Source: Niabella sp.
GTDB taxonomy: Bacteria > Bacteroidota > Bacteroidia > Chitinophagales > Chitinophagaceae
Direction: 5' to 3'
Length of the DNA: 64,000 nt
Assembly: GCA_017744715.1 (NCBI GenBank)
Contig: JAGIAT010000004.1
Coordinates: 62,001 to 126,000 of the forward strand
Part shown: one piece after another, positions 8,714 to 17,030 of the stretch
How the letters are laid out: each line of letters starts with the position of its first letter
How positions within the stretch are numbered: position 1 is the first letter of the stretch
The notes under the pieces: model-generated
What the model saw: the letters and a program-made list of their open reading frames with translations, nothing else
What the model was told of the DNA's origin: nothing
The model's database searches: none
Translations under genes and position numbers: made by a program

Positions 8714-8744
8714 AAAGGTCCTGCATGTGCCATGTAGGACCTTT
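8714..8744 (-). terminator. Terminator between the bacilliredoxin gene and lgt
   Basis: A near-perfect 14-bp stem (arms 8714-8727 and 8731-8744, loop TGC) with A/T runs on both sides lies 23 bp downstream of the bacilliredoxin stop on the minus strand and upstream of the lgt promoter. Confidence 0.85.
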
Positions 8745-8766
8745 ATTAGGTTACCCTTTAAGGGTG

Positions 8767-9183
8767 TTAATTGCAGTATTCGTCAAAAGCAGCGATCAGG
8801 TTCTGGGCGATCATTTGTGCAGAGCGGCCTTCGATCTGATGACGCTCAATAAAATGCACCAGTTCCCCGTCCTTGAATAACGCAACTGCTGGTGAAGATG
8901 GCGGATAAGGCAGCAGGTGCTCCCGTACCTTGTTTACCGCTTCAATATCAAAGCCGGCAAAACTGGTGGTAAGATGATCCGGCTTCTTTTCGGCGTTGGC
9001 TACTGCCATCAAAACCCCGGGGCGGGCCGTACCGGCGGAACATCCGCATACTGAATTAATTACCAGCAGATTGGTACCTTTTTGTGCCAATGCTGCCTCT
9101 ACGGCTTCCGGGGTGGAGAGATTTTCAAAACCATTATCGGTTAATTCCTCCATCATCGGGATCACTATTTCCTGTGGATACAT
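8767..9183 (-). CDS. brxA: BrxA/BrxB-type bacilliredoxin
   Basis: Bacilliredoxins remove bacillithiol from oxidised protein thiols. The 138-residue protein has the family's CGC active site (SVCGCSAGTARPG) near residues 50-60 and a C-terminal HQIEGRSAQMIAQNL helix. The ATG at 9183 (MYPQEIVIP) is preferred to an upstream non-ATG extension because the family begins there and a promoter lies just upstream. The window also encodes BshB1 (40722-41465), an enzyme of bacillithiol synthesis, so the substrate thiol is likely made by this organism. It is divergent from the hsp20 gene. Confidence 0.9.
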   Translation of the reverse strand: MYPQEIVIPMMEELTDNGFENLSTPEAVEAALAQKGTNLLVINSVCGCSAGTARPGVLMAVANAEKKPDHLTTSFAGFDIEAVNKVREHLLPYPPSSPAVALFKDGELVHFIERHQIEGRSAQMIAQNLIAAFDEYCN

Positions 9184-9210
9184 ATTTATATAGATTTTAA
9201 AACGATAACA

Positions 9211-9238
9211 CAAAAATAGATAAAAAGTTAAAAACAAA
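9211..9238 (-). promoter_or_regulatory. Promoter of the bacilliredoxin gene
   Basis: On the minus strand TTTG (complement at 9235-9238) is followed after 16 nt by TATTTTTG (9218-9211). The spacing is shorter than the usual 19-21 nt. The leader would be about 22 nt. Confidence 0.5.
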
Positions 9239-9381
9239 GGTTCCCGATAAACGAGGTTCCCAAAATCAACGCATCTGCGGCCCTTTTTTAAAATCTGCCG
9301 CAGATGCGCTGATTGTTTAACTGCTGACTTCAACTTTTCGAAAGTAAACTGACAATGAATACCTTCAGGAGTTTAATAAAA

Positions 9382-9394
9382 TGACATTATGTCA
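9382..9394. promoter_or_regulatory. Palindrome upstream of hsp20 (TGACAT-T-ATGTCA)
   Basis: A perfect 13-bp palindrome 106 bp before the hsp20 ATG. A further half-site, ATGTCAT, lies at 9412-9418. The shape suits a dimeric regulator. I cannot name the regulator. Confidence 0.45.
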
Positions 9395-9423
9395 AATATA
9401 AACAATAAAATATGTCATTATTT

Positions 9424-9436
9424 CCGAAATATTCGG
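9424..9436. promoter_or_regulatory. Palindrome upstream of hsp20 (CCGAA-ATA-TTCGG)
   Basis: A second perfect palindrome, 5-bp arms with a 3-bp centre, 64 bp before the hsp20 ATG. Its sequence is unrelated to the first one, which suggests two different inputs or one operator and one structural element. Confidence 0.4.
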
Positions 9437-9500
9437 TTGGTGTTGAATTTGATTCCTGCTATACAAATCAAAATTTTAAAAATTATTAAAACGAATAGCA

Positions 9501-9947
9501 ATGACAAACGTAAAATTCAACGGAACACCCTTCGAGCGGACACTGACCAGCCTGGTAGACGATTTTATAACTGAGATCCCCACTATTTTTAAGGCCGAAG
9601 TAAAAAACCCGAATACCCGGGGATTTGTACCGGTAAACATCAAAGAAAAGGAAAACGAGTACCAGATTGAAGTAGTTGCACCCGGCTTTGAAAAAACTGA
9701 TTTTAAAATCAATATCGATCAGCAAATCCTTTCGATTTCTGTTGACAAGACCGAGGAAGCCGCTGCCACAACAGAGAAAAATATCCGCAAGGAATTCTGG
9801 ACCCGCTCTTTCAAAAGAACCTTTACCGTTGATGATAAAGTGGATACAGATAAAATAGAGGCAAAATATGTTAACGGTATCTTAATAGTTACCATCCAGA
9901 AAAAGGAAAATATAAAAACAGCGTCAAAAGATATAGAAGTTCTTTAA
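9501..9947 (+). CDS. Hsp20/alpha-crystallin small heat-shock protein
   Basis: A 148-residue ATP-independent chaperone that holds unfolding proteins in the cytoplasm. The alpha-crystallin domain runs from about residue 38 (FVPVNIKEKENEYQIEVVAPGFEKTDF) to about 138 and includes the conserved EFWTRSFKRTFTVDDKVD segment and NGILIVTIQKK. The short C-terminal tail ends IEVL, an I-x-V-type anchor used for oligomerisation. It is transcribed alone, with two palindromes upstream and a terminator 50 bp downstream. Confidence 0.93.
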   Translation: MTNVKFNGTPFERTLTSLVDDFITEIPTIFKAEVKNPNTRGFVPVNIKEKENEYQIEVVAPGFEKTDFKINIDQQILSISVDKTEEAAATTEKNIRKEFWTRSFKRTFTVDDKVDTDKIEAKYVNGILIVTIQKKENIKTASKDIEVL

Positions 9948-9997
9948 TGATATAAAAGAATAAAAATTTTTCTCATAAGCAGTTAGTTTTGGTTTAG

Positions 9998-10028
9998 AGC
10001 CCGTTGTTTCTACAATGGGCTTTTTTTT
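9998..10028 (+). terminator. Rho-independent terminator of hsp20
   Basis: A 10-bp stem (arms 9998-10007 and 10012-10021, one G-T pair) is followed by a run of eight T, 50 bp after the stop. Confidence 0.9.
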
Positions 10029-10108
10029 ATTTCTGCCTGAAAATGAACCTTATTTCCGTTCAGTTCGTCATAAACCAGTAAATTCGCAAATCATTTTAAC
10101 CGCCCGTT

Positions 10109-11404
10109 ATGATCATGCTCAAAAAAATAATATTTTTTACAGCATTCGTGCTTTCTGTATTCGGAGCGCTCAATGCCCAGGTTACAAATGACTCGGTAAA
10201 TCTGCCGTCCATCAATACCAATATTTACCGGCATACAGACACCACTTTAAGAATCATTAACCTGAATCCTTTTTTTTCCCTGCATGTAGACTCCAGTCTT
10301 TCCTATAAGCTTCAGATTAATAAACCGGTTAAAAGTTACTATTGGTTCCTTAAGGATGCGCCCACCGGCCTGAGGATCGATAAAGATAACGGTACCCTTT
10401 TCTTCAAGGCCAATAAATCATTATTTATGGCGGGGCGGCTGAAATATGATACCAAATACCCGGTGCAGATTGGCGTGCAGAATCTTTCGGATCCCAATGA
10501 CCGCGTAGATACTTCGTTTACCATTTCGTTTTACAGCACGGATATTATTTTTCCCCGCGTAAAACCATCTGTAGTAAGCCCGGTATATGTTGAAGAAGGA
10601 AATAAACTGGCATTTAATATTCTTTGCGATAACGGAAACTTCTCAATTGAGCGGCTCCTCGTATCCAGCAATATTTCCATCGGTAATTTTAAACTGCCTA
10701 AAACCTGCGACGATACATTTGAGTGGATGCCGGGCTATGATTTTGTAAGTGAGAAAGACTCGGGCCAGGTGAAGATCGTGAACCTGATGTTTATTGGTAC
10801 TACCCAGTTCAATTTCACCGATACAGCCCGTGTACGGGTAGTAGTGCGGAATGCACTTAATTTTGATATCGCCACCAGGGAATACAATGATGCCGCCGAA
10901 AATATGACCCGCTGGTTACTGCGGTATAAATATACCTTCCTGCAACTGGATAAAAAACTGAAGAATACCAAGAGCTGGAGATCGGGGTTTGACATTACCA
11001 CGGCTACCACCACCTTAACCGGAACGGTGCTGGCTACAACCGCAGATCCTAAAAACGATAAGGATAAGGGAAAGGCCAATACGGGTAAAATTCTCCCCAG
11101 CATTGGTGTGGTGGCCCTGCCGGTAAAAGAAGCAGCCGCTCCTGTAAAAAATGTGGAGCAAAACCAGGCCACCCTGCTCCGGGCCAATATCAAACGCCTG
11201 GAGTATGTGCTTTTTGATAATAAACTATCCAGCGACCGCGATCCGAATATTACCACCAAAACCGAAACACTAAAAAAAGAGTTGCGGCAAAGTCAGACAC
11301 AGCTGGCAGAAGTACCCACAGAAATAGCCGAGACCATGTCGGAAGAGCAGATCAATAGATACTTTGATAGCCCGCGGGTACAACGTAAATACCGTTTAAA
11401 ATAA
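10109..11404 (+). CDS. Secreted protein of unknown function with putative Ig-like/cadherin-like region
   Basis: A 431-residue protein with a signal peptide (LKKIIFFTAFVLSVFGALNAQ). Two ATGs, 10109 and 10115, are equally possible. Residues about 40-260 look beta-rich. Phrases such as APTGLRIDKDNGTLFF and FEWMPGYDFV resemble putative-Ig or cadherin-like domains in which a bound is set on a temporal or spatial extreme (GxLxWxP type). Residues about 260-330 form a hydrophilic linker with Lys/Asp/Thr runs, and the last 100 residues look like a coiled or helical tail. I do not recognise a named family. It is probably periplasmic. Upstream is the hsp20 terminator, so it has its own transcript. Confidence 0.6.
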   Translation: MIMLKKIIFFTAFVLSVFGALNAQVTNDSVNLPSINTNIYRHTDTTLRIINLNPFFSLHVDSSLSYKLQINKPVKSYYWFLKDAPTGLRIDKDNGTLFFKANKSLFMAGRLKYDTKYPVQIGVQNLSDPNDRVDTSFTISFYSTDIIFPRVKPSVVSPVYVEEGNKLAFNILCDNGNFSIERLLVSSNISIGNFKLPKTCDDTFEWMPGYDFVSEKDSGQVKIVNLMFIGTTQFNFTDTARVRVVVRNALNFDIATREYNDAAENMTRWLLRYKYTFLQLDKKLKNTKSWRSGFDITTATTTLTGTVLATTADPKNDKDKGKANTGKILPSIGVVALPVKEAAAPVKNVEQNQATLLRANIKRLEYVLFDNKLSSDRDPNITTKTETLKKELRQSQTQLAEVPTEIAETMSEEQINRYFDSPRVQRKYRLK

Positions 11405-11610
11405 CCGTTCTTCAAAAACATTTGTGCGGTACGCCTCCCAACACGGGATGCTAAAGGGTGTATCAAATATTCCGGATAAGCGCTGTTTGTTCAACCCGGT
11501 ATGGTTTCTAATTGGATTTTTTGTTAAAACAATACGCCCTGCTGTTTTTGGCGCAGTTTCTGTTTTTATTGAATTGATATTTCGATTTCCTGTATCCAAA
11601 TTATTGTTTT

Positions 11611-11958
11611 ATGGAACAAAAAACAGAAATGACCACCCTTACAAGGGTATTGGAAAAATTAAAACAACGCGGCGTTGACCAGGAGATTACGATGAACGAC
11701 CAGAAACAAATGGTTTCGGAAAAACAACAACGGGTTTACCAACCGGAAGACCTGCTGATCATCCGTACCTTCCGTTTTGAGGACGAATCAGACCCGGACA
11801 ACAATACCGTACTGTATGTAACCCAGGACCAGCAGGGCGTTCGGGCTTATATCCTGGATATTTACGGCCCGTATAGTAATCATGAAGGACCCGAATTTGA
11901 TGATTTTATTAAAAAGATCCCGATGGCTGAACGGGAAGACCAGGAATTGTTTGAATAA
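11611..11958 (+). CDS. Small conserved Bacteroidota protein of unknown function
   Basis: A 115-residue acidic cytoplasmic protein. Its layout (TLTRVLEKLKQRG at the N-terminus, an LIIRTFRFEDESDPDNNTVLYV centre and a short AYILDIYGPYSNHEG segment) resembles small Bacteroidota proteins that databases sometimes mislabel as phosphoribosylpyrophosphate synthetase. No PRPP-synthetase motif is present, so that name should not be transferred. There is 206 bp of apparently gene-free DNA upstream. Confidence 0.7.
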   Translation: MEQKTEMTTLTRVLEKLKQRGVDQEITMNDQKQMVSEKQQRVYQPEDLLIIRTFRFEDESDPDNNTVLYVTQDQQGVRAYILDIYGPYSNHEGPEFDDFIKKIPMAEREDQELFE

Positions 11959-12331
11959 ACGCAGCTACGTACTGCTAATTCATATCAATAAAGCGCAGTA
12001 AGCTGTTTATGCCCTTGAAAATATTATCCCGGGCTTGCCAGCCTCCGGCGGCAGGTTCCGGGATTTGTTTTTGTTCCAGGAGTTACCTGACTGATGTATG
12101 GGTGACGGATAGAAGCAAAAACCAGCCACCGCATGCAGACAAGTTGAGCTTAACAAAAGTAACACTGTTGTTTTCCAAACGGCGCCCGGAAAAACGCATA
12201 CGTATAGGTTCCTCTGTTGTTATACGCCTGCCCGCTGAAGCCGGTAAACGGGCTGTATTTCTTTCACCAGCGAAAACCTTCCGCAGCGCCGGGCATCCTT
12301 TTTAAGGCGCAGGAAAAGTTAACACGGCCGT
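11959..12331. other. Gene-free spacer
   Basis: About 370 bp between convergent genes. A 98-codon open frame (12009-12305, plus strand) has atypical composition, many Arg and Pro residues, and no recognisable family, so I do not call it a gene. No clear terminator hairpin is visible. Confidence 0.5.
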
Positions 12332-12502
12332 TTATTTCTTTTTCTGCTTTGTACCCTGCTCACTTTTCTTTTTGAGATCTTCTTCTGAAGAAGGATGATG
12401 CGGAAAGCCGGGCATATCCTGATCAATCCGGGGATCATTGCTTGTTTCCACTTCCGCTTTTTTATCGATCGGGTTTGTGGTTTTCTGTTTTTTTATTGCC
12501 AT
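12332..12502 (-). CDS. Small highly charged hypothetical protein
   Basis: A 56-residue Lys/Glu/Asp-rich protein (MAIKKQKTTNP at the start, SEEDLKKKSEQGTKQKKK at the end) that looks disordered. An upstream ATG at the 12529 side would add nine residues, but the MAIKK start is more typical. Bacteroidota often carry such short charged proteins. It sits 56 bp downstream of the pdeM stop on the same strand. Function unknown, and it could be spurious. Confidence 0.5.
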   Translation of the reverse strand: MAIKKQKTTNPIDKKAEVETSNDPRIDQDMPGFPHHPSSEEDLKKKSEQGTKQKKK

Positions 12503-12558
12503 AATACCATGCTTTTTAAAACACCGCAAAATATGATGCCAAACATCTGTCGGGCCGG

Positions 12559-13218
12559 CTATTTAAATGCAAAAATTTTATCATTGGTGATCACAAAATG
12601 ATGTGCGCCCTGTTCCTTCTCAAATGAAGTACATAAGCCCGTAAACGCACTAAATGCCGGCAGTAACAACTGATGGGTACTATATACAAAACAGGGTAAA
12701 CAAAGCGATTGCCGGGCTTTTCCGGAAAGCCAGTATCCCGGGTGTACGTGTCCGGATATGGTAAGGTTTTCACTATGTACCTTCTCCATCGCATGTACAA
12801 AATGAAAGGGTGCTATCACATATTCCGCATTGGTAACCGTTATGTCAAGATCGGCATAATCAACCGGCATATGCCGGTCATGATTGCCCGGAACCAGCAC
12901 AAACTGCAATGATTTATAGGACTGCCGCCAGCTTTTAAATATCAGCATATCCTTGTTGAACTTATGATGAAACAGATCGCCTGCCACCAATACCTGTTCC
13001 GGTTTAAAATATTCGATGAGCCCGCTCAGCCGCTTCAGGTCATCTTCCATTACGCCTGTGGAAACCGGAATACCATGCGCACGGAAATAGCCGGTTTTGC
13101 CGAGATGCAGGTCTGCCAGTATCAGCATTTTCTGCGCAGGCCAGTAGGCGGCCCTGGCCGCTGACAGGATTAAGGTTTCGTCTTTATAATATATTTCGGT
13201 TGTATTCGTTCCTGGCAT
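12559..13218 (-). CDS. pdeM: Ligase-associated DNA damage response endonuclease PdeM
   Basis: A 219-residue calcineurin-like metallophosphoesterase. All metal-binding motifs are present in order: ADLHLGK, AGDLFHHKFN, PGNHDRH and GHVHPGYWL. This is the PdeM family, which occurs next to an Lhr-like helicase, an exonuclease and an ATP-dependent ligase in bacterial DNA-damage islands. The ATG at 13218 (MPGTNTTEIYY) is chosen because it begins just before the conserved domain. It overlaps the helicase 3' end by 35 bp, so translation is probably coupled. The ligase and exonuclease partners are not in this window. Confidence 0.88.
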   Translation of the reverse strand: MPGTNTTEIYYKDETLILSAARAAYWPAQKMLILADLHLGKTGYFRAHGIPVSTGVMEDDLKRLSGLIEYFKPEQVLVAGDLFHHKFNKDMLIFKSWRQSYKSLQFVLVPGNHDRHMPVDYADLDITVTNAEYVIAPFHFVHAMEKVHSENLTISGHVHPGYWLSGKARQSLCLPCFVYSTHQLLLPAFSAFTGLCTSFEKEQGAHHFVITNDKIFAFK

Positions 13219-15676
13219 CTTTTTTCTTTGTTTTATTTGCCTCTTCCTGCATCCGCCGGATCTTTGCATCCAGCTCCTCACTGCTCAGGTTCTGACGCAG
13301 GCTATCCACTTTTATAGGGAAACTCAGCGGTGTAAATGCCGCTGCCTTCACCATCACGATCCTGCTGCGCAATATCCGCTGCAGGGCTGCCATCAGCCGC
13401 GGTTCCTCCAGTTGCTGATAAAACACCTCATCAAATGCCTGTCTTAATAAAAGGTTCTTCGGATCATATTGTTCAAAGATCCGGAAGATCAGTCCCGAGG
13501 ATGACTGCAGGTTTTTATTGTTCTTTAAATGACCGGCATAGTTACGCATTACCAGGCCTGCAATAACGGAAATATCCCGGAACTTACGCCCGGCCATTTC
13601 CGCGGCGTTGATGCTTTTACTGATATCGGCCGTAAGAGACTCCGTAGAGAAGATCGTTTTTAACAGCTCCCCGGTAAGTTCAAGGGGTTGATCGCTGAGC
13701 AGCTCAAAACCATAGTCATTCATGGCCATGGAAAAAGTAATGGGTTGTATCTGGCTGAAGCGGTAGGCAACCAATGCGGCCATCACTTCATGCACCAGCC
13801 TGCCCTCAAACGGGTACATATAGATATGATGGCCATCTTTTGTTTCAATCTGTTCCACCAGGAATTCATCTTCGCGGGGTACATGAGAAACGGCCTGCTG
13901 TTGCACAAACAGCGGGTACAGCGCTTTGAGTTCCTTATCGCCTGGACCGGGGTTTAATGCGCTGCTGTATTTATGACGCAGTAATGCACTGAGATTAGAT
14001 GAAAGTGGCAGCCGCCCTCCCATCCAGCTGGGCGTAATGGCTCGTTTGGCCTTACTGTGGCGCACCAGAACGGTCAGGTCTTTGATCATAACAAATTCCA
14101 CCACTTTGCCGGCCAGTCCAAAAGTGTCGCCCGGCAACAGGCGGGCAACAAAATATTCCTCCACCATACCGATATATCCTCCCGACAGGTATTTTACTTT
14201 CAGCATCGGGTCGCTAACGATCACGCCCAAATTCATACGGTGCATCATGGCAATCCTCCGGCTTTTTACCACATACAATCCATCTTCCACCACCACTTTC
14301 TGAAACTCGTCATACGCATGCAGTACCTCGCCGCCGCGGGTTACGAACTGCAGCAACCAGCGCCATTCCTCCTGCTCCAATCCGGAAAAACAATAGGTCT
14401 GCCGTACCTCCTCCAATAACTCGTTTTCGCGGAAACCCTCGCCCACAGCCAATGTTACCAGGTATTGCACCAATACATCAAAGGTGAGCAAAAGCGGTAC
14501 CCGGCTTTCAATAATCTTTTCTTTTGCAGCCTCTTTCAGTGCCGCCGCTTCTACCAGCTCCAGCGAATGGGTGGGTAAAAAATAGATCTTTGATGTTTCA
14601 AAGGGCGAATGGCCGCTGCGGCCGGCTCTTTGTAAAAAACGGGCTACACCTTTTGGTGAGCCGATCTGTATTACTGTATCCACCGGTTTAAAATCCACAC
14701 CAAGGTCCAGCGACGATGTGCAGATCACGACTTTCAGCTGACCGGTATGCAGCCGGTCTTCGATCCAGGAACGCAGCTCCGCATCCACCGAGCCATGATG
14801 CAGAGCCAGCTGCCCGGCCAGGTCGGGTGCCGCGCTTAACAATACCTGGTACCATAGCTCCGATTGTCCCCGGGTATTGGTAAAAACCAGGGTAGTATTA
14901 CTTGCTTCAATCACCGGCAGTAACCGGTCTGCCAGCCGGGTTCCCAGGTGTCCTGCCCAGGGCAGTTCCCCGATCTGATCCGGAATGATGGAGATGATCG
15001 CTGTTTTCTTTTCTTCCTTTGCCCGGATCTTCACCCGGCGTTCGCCTTTGTCCGGCAGCAACACATCCAGCGCCTCTTCCGTATTGCCAATGGTAGCCGA
15101 TATGCCCCACACCTTCACCCCCGGCGTAATCCGCTTCAGCCGGGCGATCGCCAGCTCTGTCAGTACGCCCCGCTTGCTGCCCAGCAACTCATGCCACTCA
15201 TCTACGGCGATGCATTGCAATGACCGGAACAGCACGCTATTGTTTTTCTGGGCAAATAACAGGTGCATACTTTCCGGCGTGATAATGAGTACCTCCGGCA
15301 TCTTCTTTTTCTGGCGCTGGCGTTCCGCTACGGGAGTATCTCCGTTTCTTACACCTACTTCCCAATCCAGTCCTATTTCTTCCAGCGCCGTTTTCATTGC
15401 CCGGCCCAGGTCTTTTGCAAGGGAACGCAGCGGCGTTACCCATAGCAATTTCAATCCGTTCCCATAGCGTTCCGGGTGATTCAGGTAGTGGATCACCAGG
15501 GCCAGGAATACGGAAAAGGTTTTACCAAACCCCGTGGGTGCAATCACCAGTCCGGAGTACCCTTCTTCAAATTTCTTCCAGGTCTGCTTCTGAAAATGAA
15601 AGGGCTTCCGGGAGGCTTGCTGCATCCAGTCATTAATAATCCGGTATCCGTTGGAGCTTTCAAAACGCGCCGCCAT
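13184..15676 (-). CDS. Ligase-associated DNA damage response DEXH-box helicase (Lhr family)
   Basis: An 830-residue superfamily 2 helicase. It has Walker A APTGFGKTFS near residue 44, the DEWH box (VDEWHELLGSKRG) near 158, SATIGN near 195, VFTNTRGQSE near 262 and QRAGRSGHS near 355. After the RecA folds comes the long Lhr-type C-terminal part. It is shorter than 1,500-residue Lhr, matching the ligase-associated subgroup. It presumably remodels DNA for the PdeM nuclease encoded downstream with a 35-bp overlap. Upstream is a divergent FAD enzyme rather than the ligase or exonuclease usually found in this island. Confidence 0.9.
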   Translation of the reverse strand: MAARFESSNGYRIINDWMQQASRKPFHFQKQTWKKFEEGYSGLVIAPTGFGKTFSVFLALVIHYLNHPERYGNGLKLLWVTPLRSLAKDLGRAMKTALEEIGLDWEVGVRNGDTPVAERQRQKKKMPEVLIITPESMHLLFAQKNNSVLFRSLQCIAVDEWHELLGSKRGVLTELAIARLKRITPGVKVWGISATIGNTEEALDVLLPDKGERRVKIRAKEEKKTAIISIIPDQIGELPWAGHLGTRLADRLLPVIEASNTTLVFTNTRGQSELWYQVLLSAAPDLAGQLALHHGSVDAELRSWIEDRLHTGQLKVVICTSSLDLGVDFKPVDTVIQIGSPKGVARFLQRAGRSGHSPFETSKIYFLPTHSLELVEAAALKEAAKEKIIESRVPLLLTFDVLVQYLVTLAVGEGFRENELLEEVRQTYCFSGLEQEEWRWLLQFVTRGGEVLHAYDEFQKVVVEDGLYVVKSRRIAMMHRMNLGVIVSDPMLKVKYLSGGYIGMVEEYFVARLLPGDTFGLAGKVVEFVMIKDLTVLVRHSKAKRAITPSWMGGRLPLSSNLSALLRHKYSSALNPGPGDKELKALYPLFVQQQAVSHVPREDEFLVEQIETKDGHHIYMYPFEGRLVHEVMAALVAYRFSQIQPITFSMAMNDYGFELLSDQPLELTGELLKTIFSTESLTADISKSINAAEMAGRKFRDISVIAGLVMRNYAGHLKNNKNLQSSSGLIFRIFEQYDPKNLLLRQAFDEVFYQQLEEPRLMAALQRILRSRIVMVKAAAFTPLSFPIKVDSLRQNLSSEELDAKIRRMQEEANKTKKKDARNEYNRNIL

Positions 15677-15758
15677 ATGAACTTTTTACGGGGTCTTTTA
15701 TAAGTGCTTTCAAATTCATCTTAAATTGAGGACGAAACAGGTAAAATTACATTTAAAA

Positions 15759-16964
15759 ATGCGTTTAAGAACACTCGAATCCTTTTGGCTGATCAAAAAC
15801 GGCCTGCTTTACAGCTACCCGTCCCTGCAGGAAAATCTGAGCTCCGAAATCATTGTTATCGGTGGCGGCGTCACCGGCGCACTCATCAGTCATGCGTTGC
15901 TGCATGCCGGATACGAGGTAACGGTACTCGATAAACGAGATATTGCGCAGGGCAGCACAGCTGCCACCACCGCCATGTTGCAGTACGAAATTGACGTGCC
16001 CCTTTACCAGCTGGCCAACGATATCGGAACAGAAAATGCCGTACGTTGCTACCAGGCTGGGATCCGGGCCATCCGGGAGCTGGCCGCACTTGTTTCCCGT
16101 GAAAAGATCGACTGCGGGTTTGCTGAAAAACAATCACTTTATTTTGCGCACGATGAAAAAGCGGCGGCAACCCTCCTGCAGGAATACCAGATCCGGAACC
16201 AGTACCAGCTGGGCGTAAGCTGGCTGCCGGCGGCCGCTATTGCAGCGCAATACCAGTTGCAGACCTTTGGAGGCATTCTTTCTGCTACGGCAGCCAGTAT
16301 GGATGCTTACCGCTTTACACACGAGCTGTTTCATAAAAACCGGCAGCGGGGCTTGCGCGTTTACGATCAAACTGAAATCGCTACCATCGACTATCAGCCT
16401 TCCGGCGTGCAGCTTGAACTGGCCAACGGCTGCAGGGTCCGCGGCAAAAAGATCGTGTTTTGTTCCGGTTATGAAGCTGTAGCCATGATCCCTGAGAAAA
16501 CAGCCCGGCTGTTCAGTACCTATGCCTGCGTTAGCGAAGCCGGTGTACAGCTGTCGCCGGAACTAAAGGGGTTGCTGATGTGGAATACCGAAAAGCCATA
16601 TACGTATATGCGCACTACAGACGATAACCGGCTGCTGATCGGCGGCGTAGACAGCCCGTTTAATTCCGGCGCATTCCGCGAACGTATTAAAGAACGGAAA
16701 ACAAAACTGTTGATGGAAAAGCTGGGCCGGTTTATGCCCGAAACAACGTTTATCGACGATTTCTCCTGGGCCGGATGCTTTGGCTCAACCCGGGACGGGC
16801 TGCCTTATATTGGTGCGCATGAAAAATATCCCCATGCCTATTTTGTGCTGGGCTTCGGCGGAAACGGCATTACTTTTTCTATCCAGGGGATGGAACTGAT
16901 CCTGAAACTGCTTCGCAATGAAGCCGATCCGCTATTACCGCTTTACCGTTTTGGAAGACCCTGA
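15759..16964 (+). CDS. FAD-dependent oxidoreductase (DAO family)
   Basis: A 401-residue flavoenzyme of the D-amino-acid oxidase/glycine oxidase fold. The dinucleotide-binding loop IVIGGGVTGALISHALL is near residues 33-50, followed by VTVLDKRDIAQGSTAATTAML. The C-terminal FAD motif is GCFGSTRDGLPYIG plus FGGNGITFS. The ATG at 15759 is used rather than an upstream TTG at 15726. The reaction, probably oxidation of an amine or amino acid, cannot be named. There is no Rieske domain, unlike some relatives. It is divergent from the helicase gene with an 82-bp gap. Confidence 0.85.
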   Translation: MRLRTLESFWLIKNGLLYSYPSLQENLSSEIIVIGGGVTGALISHALLHAGYEVTVLDKRDIAQGSTAATTAMLQYEIDVPLYQLANDIGTENAVRCYQAGIRAIRELAALVSREKIDCGFAEKQSLYFAHDEKAAATLLQEYQIRNQYQLGVSWLPAAAIAAQYQLQTFGGILSATAASMDAYRFTHELFHKNRQRGLRVYDQTEIATIDYQPSGVQLELANGCRVRGKKIVFCSGYEAVAMIPEKTARLFSTYACVSEAGVQLSPELKGLLMWNTEKPYTYMRTTDDNRLLIGGVDSPFNSGAFRERIKERKTKLLMEKLGRFMPETTFIDDFSWAGCFGSTRDGLPYIGAHEKYPHAYFVLGFGGNGITFSIQGMELILKLLRNEADPLLPLYRFGRP

Positions 16965-17030
16965 GCAGGGATCACCAGGCAGTACCGGAATCTTCATTTT
17001 CAAATCCCCAAATTTTTCACATTTTCACAT

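Larger units (their letters stand above)
9184..9500. promoter_or_regulatory. Divergent control region between bacilliredoxin and hsp20
   Basis: This 317-bp AT-rich region has no gene. It holds the bacilliredoxin promoter (9211-9238) and two palindromes on the hsp20 side (9382-9394 and 9424-9436). Its middle part (about 9260-9320) has GCAGATGCGCTGATTG, a word also found at about 58.95 kb. Confidence 0.6.

Noticed and set aside
12009..12305. 98-codon plus-strand open frame between two convergent genes
   Set aside because: Arg/Pro-rich composition, no recognisable family, no promoter or ribosome-binding site. It looks like chance openness.
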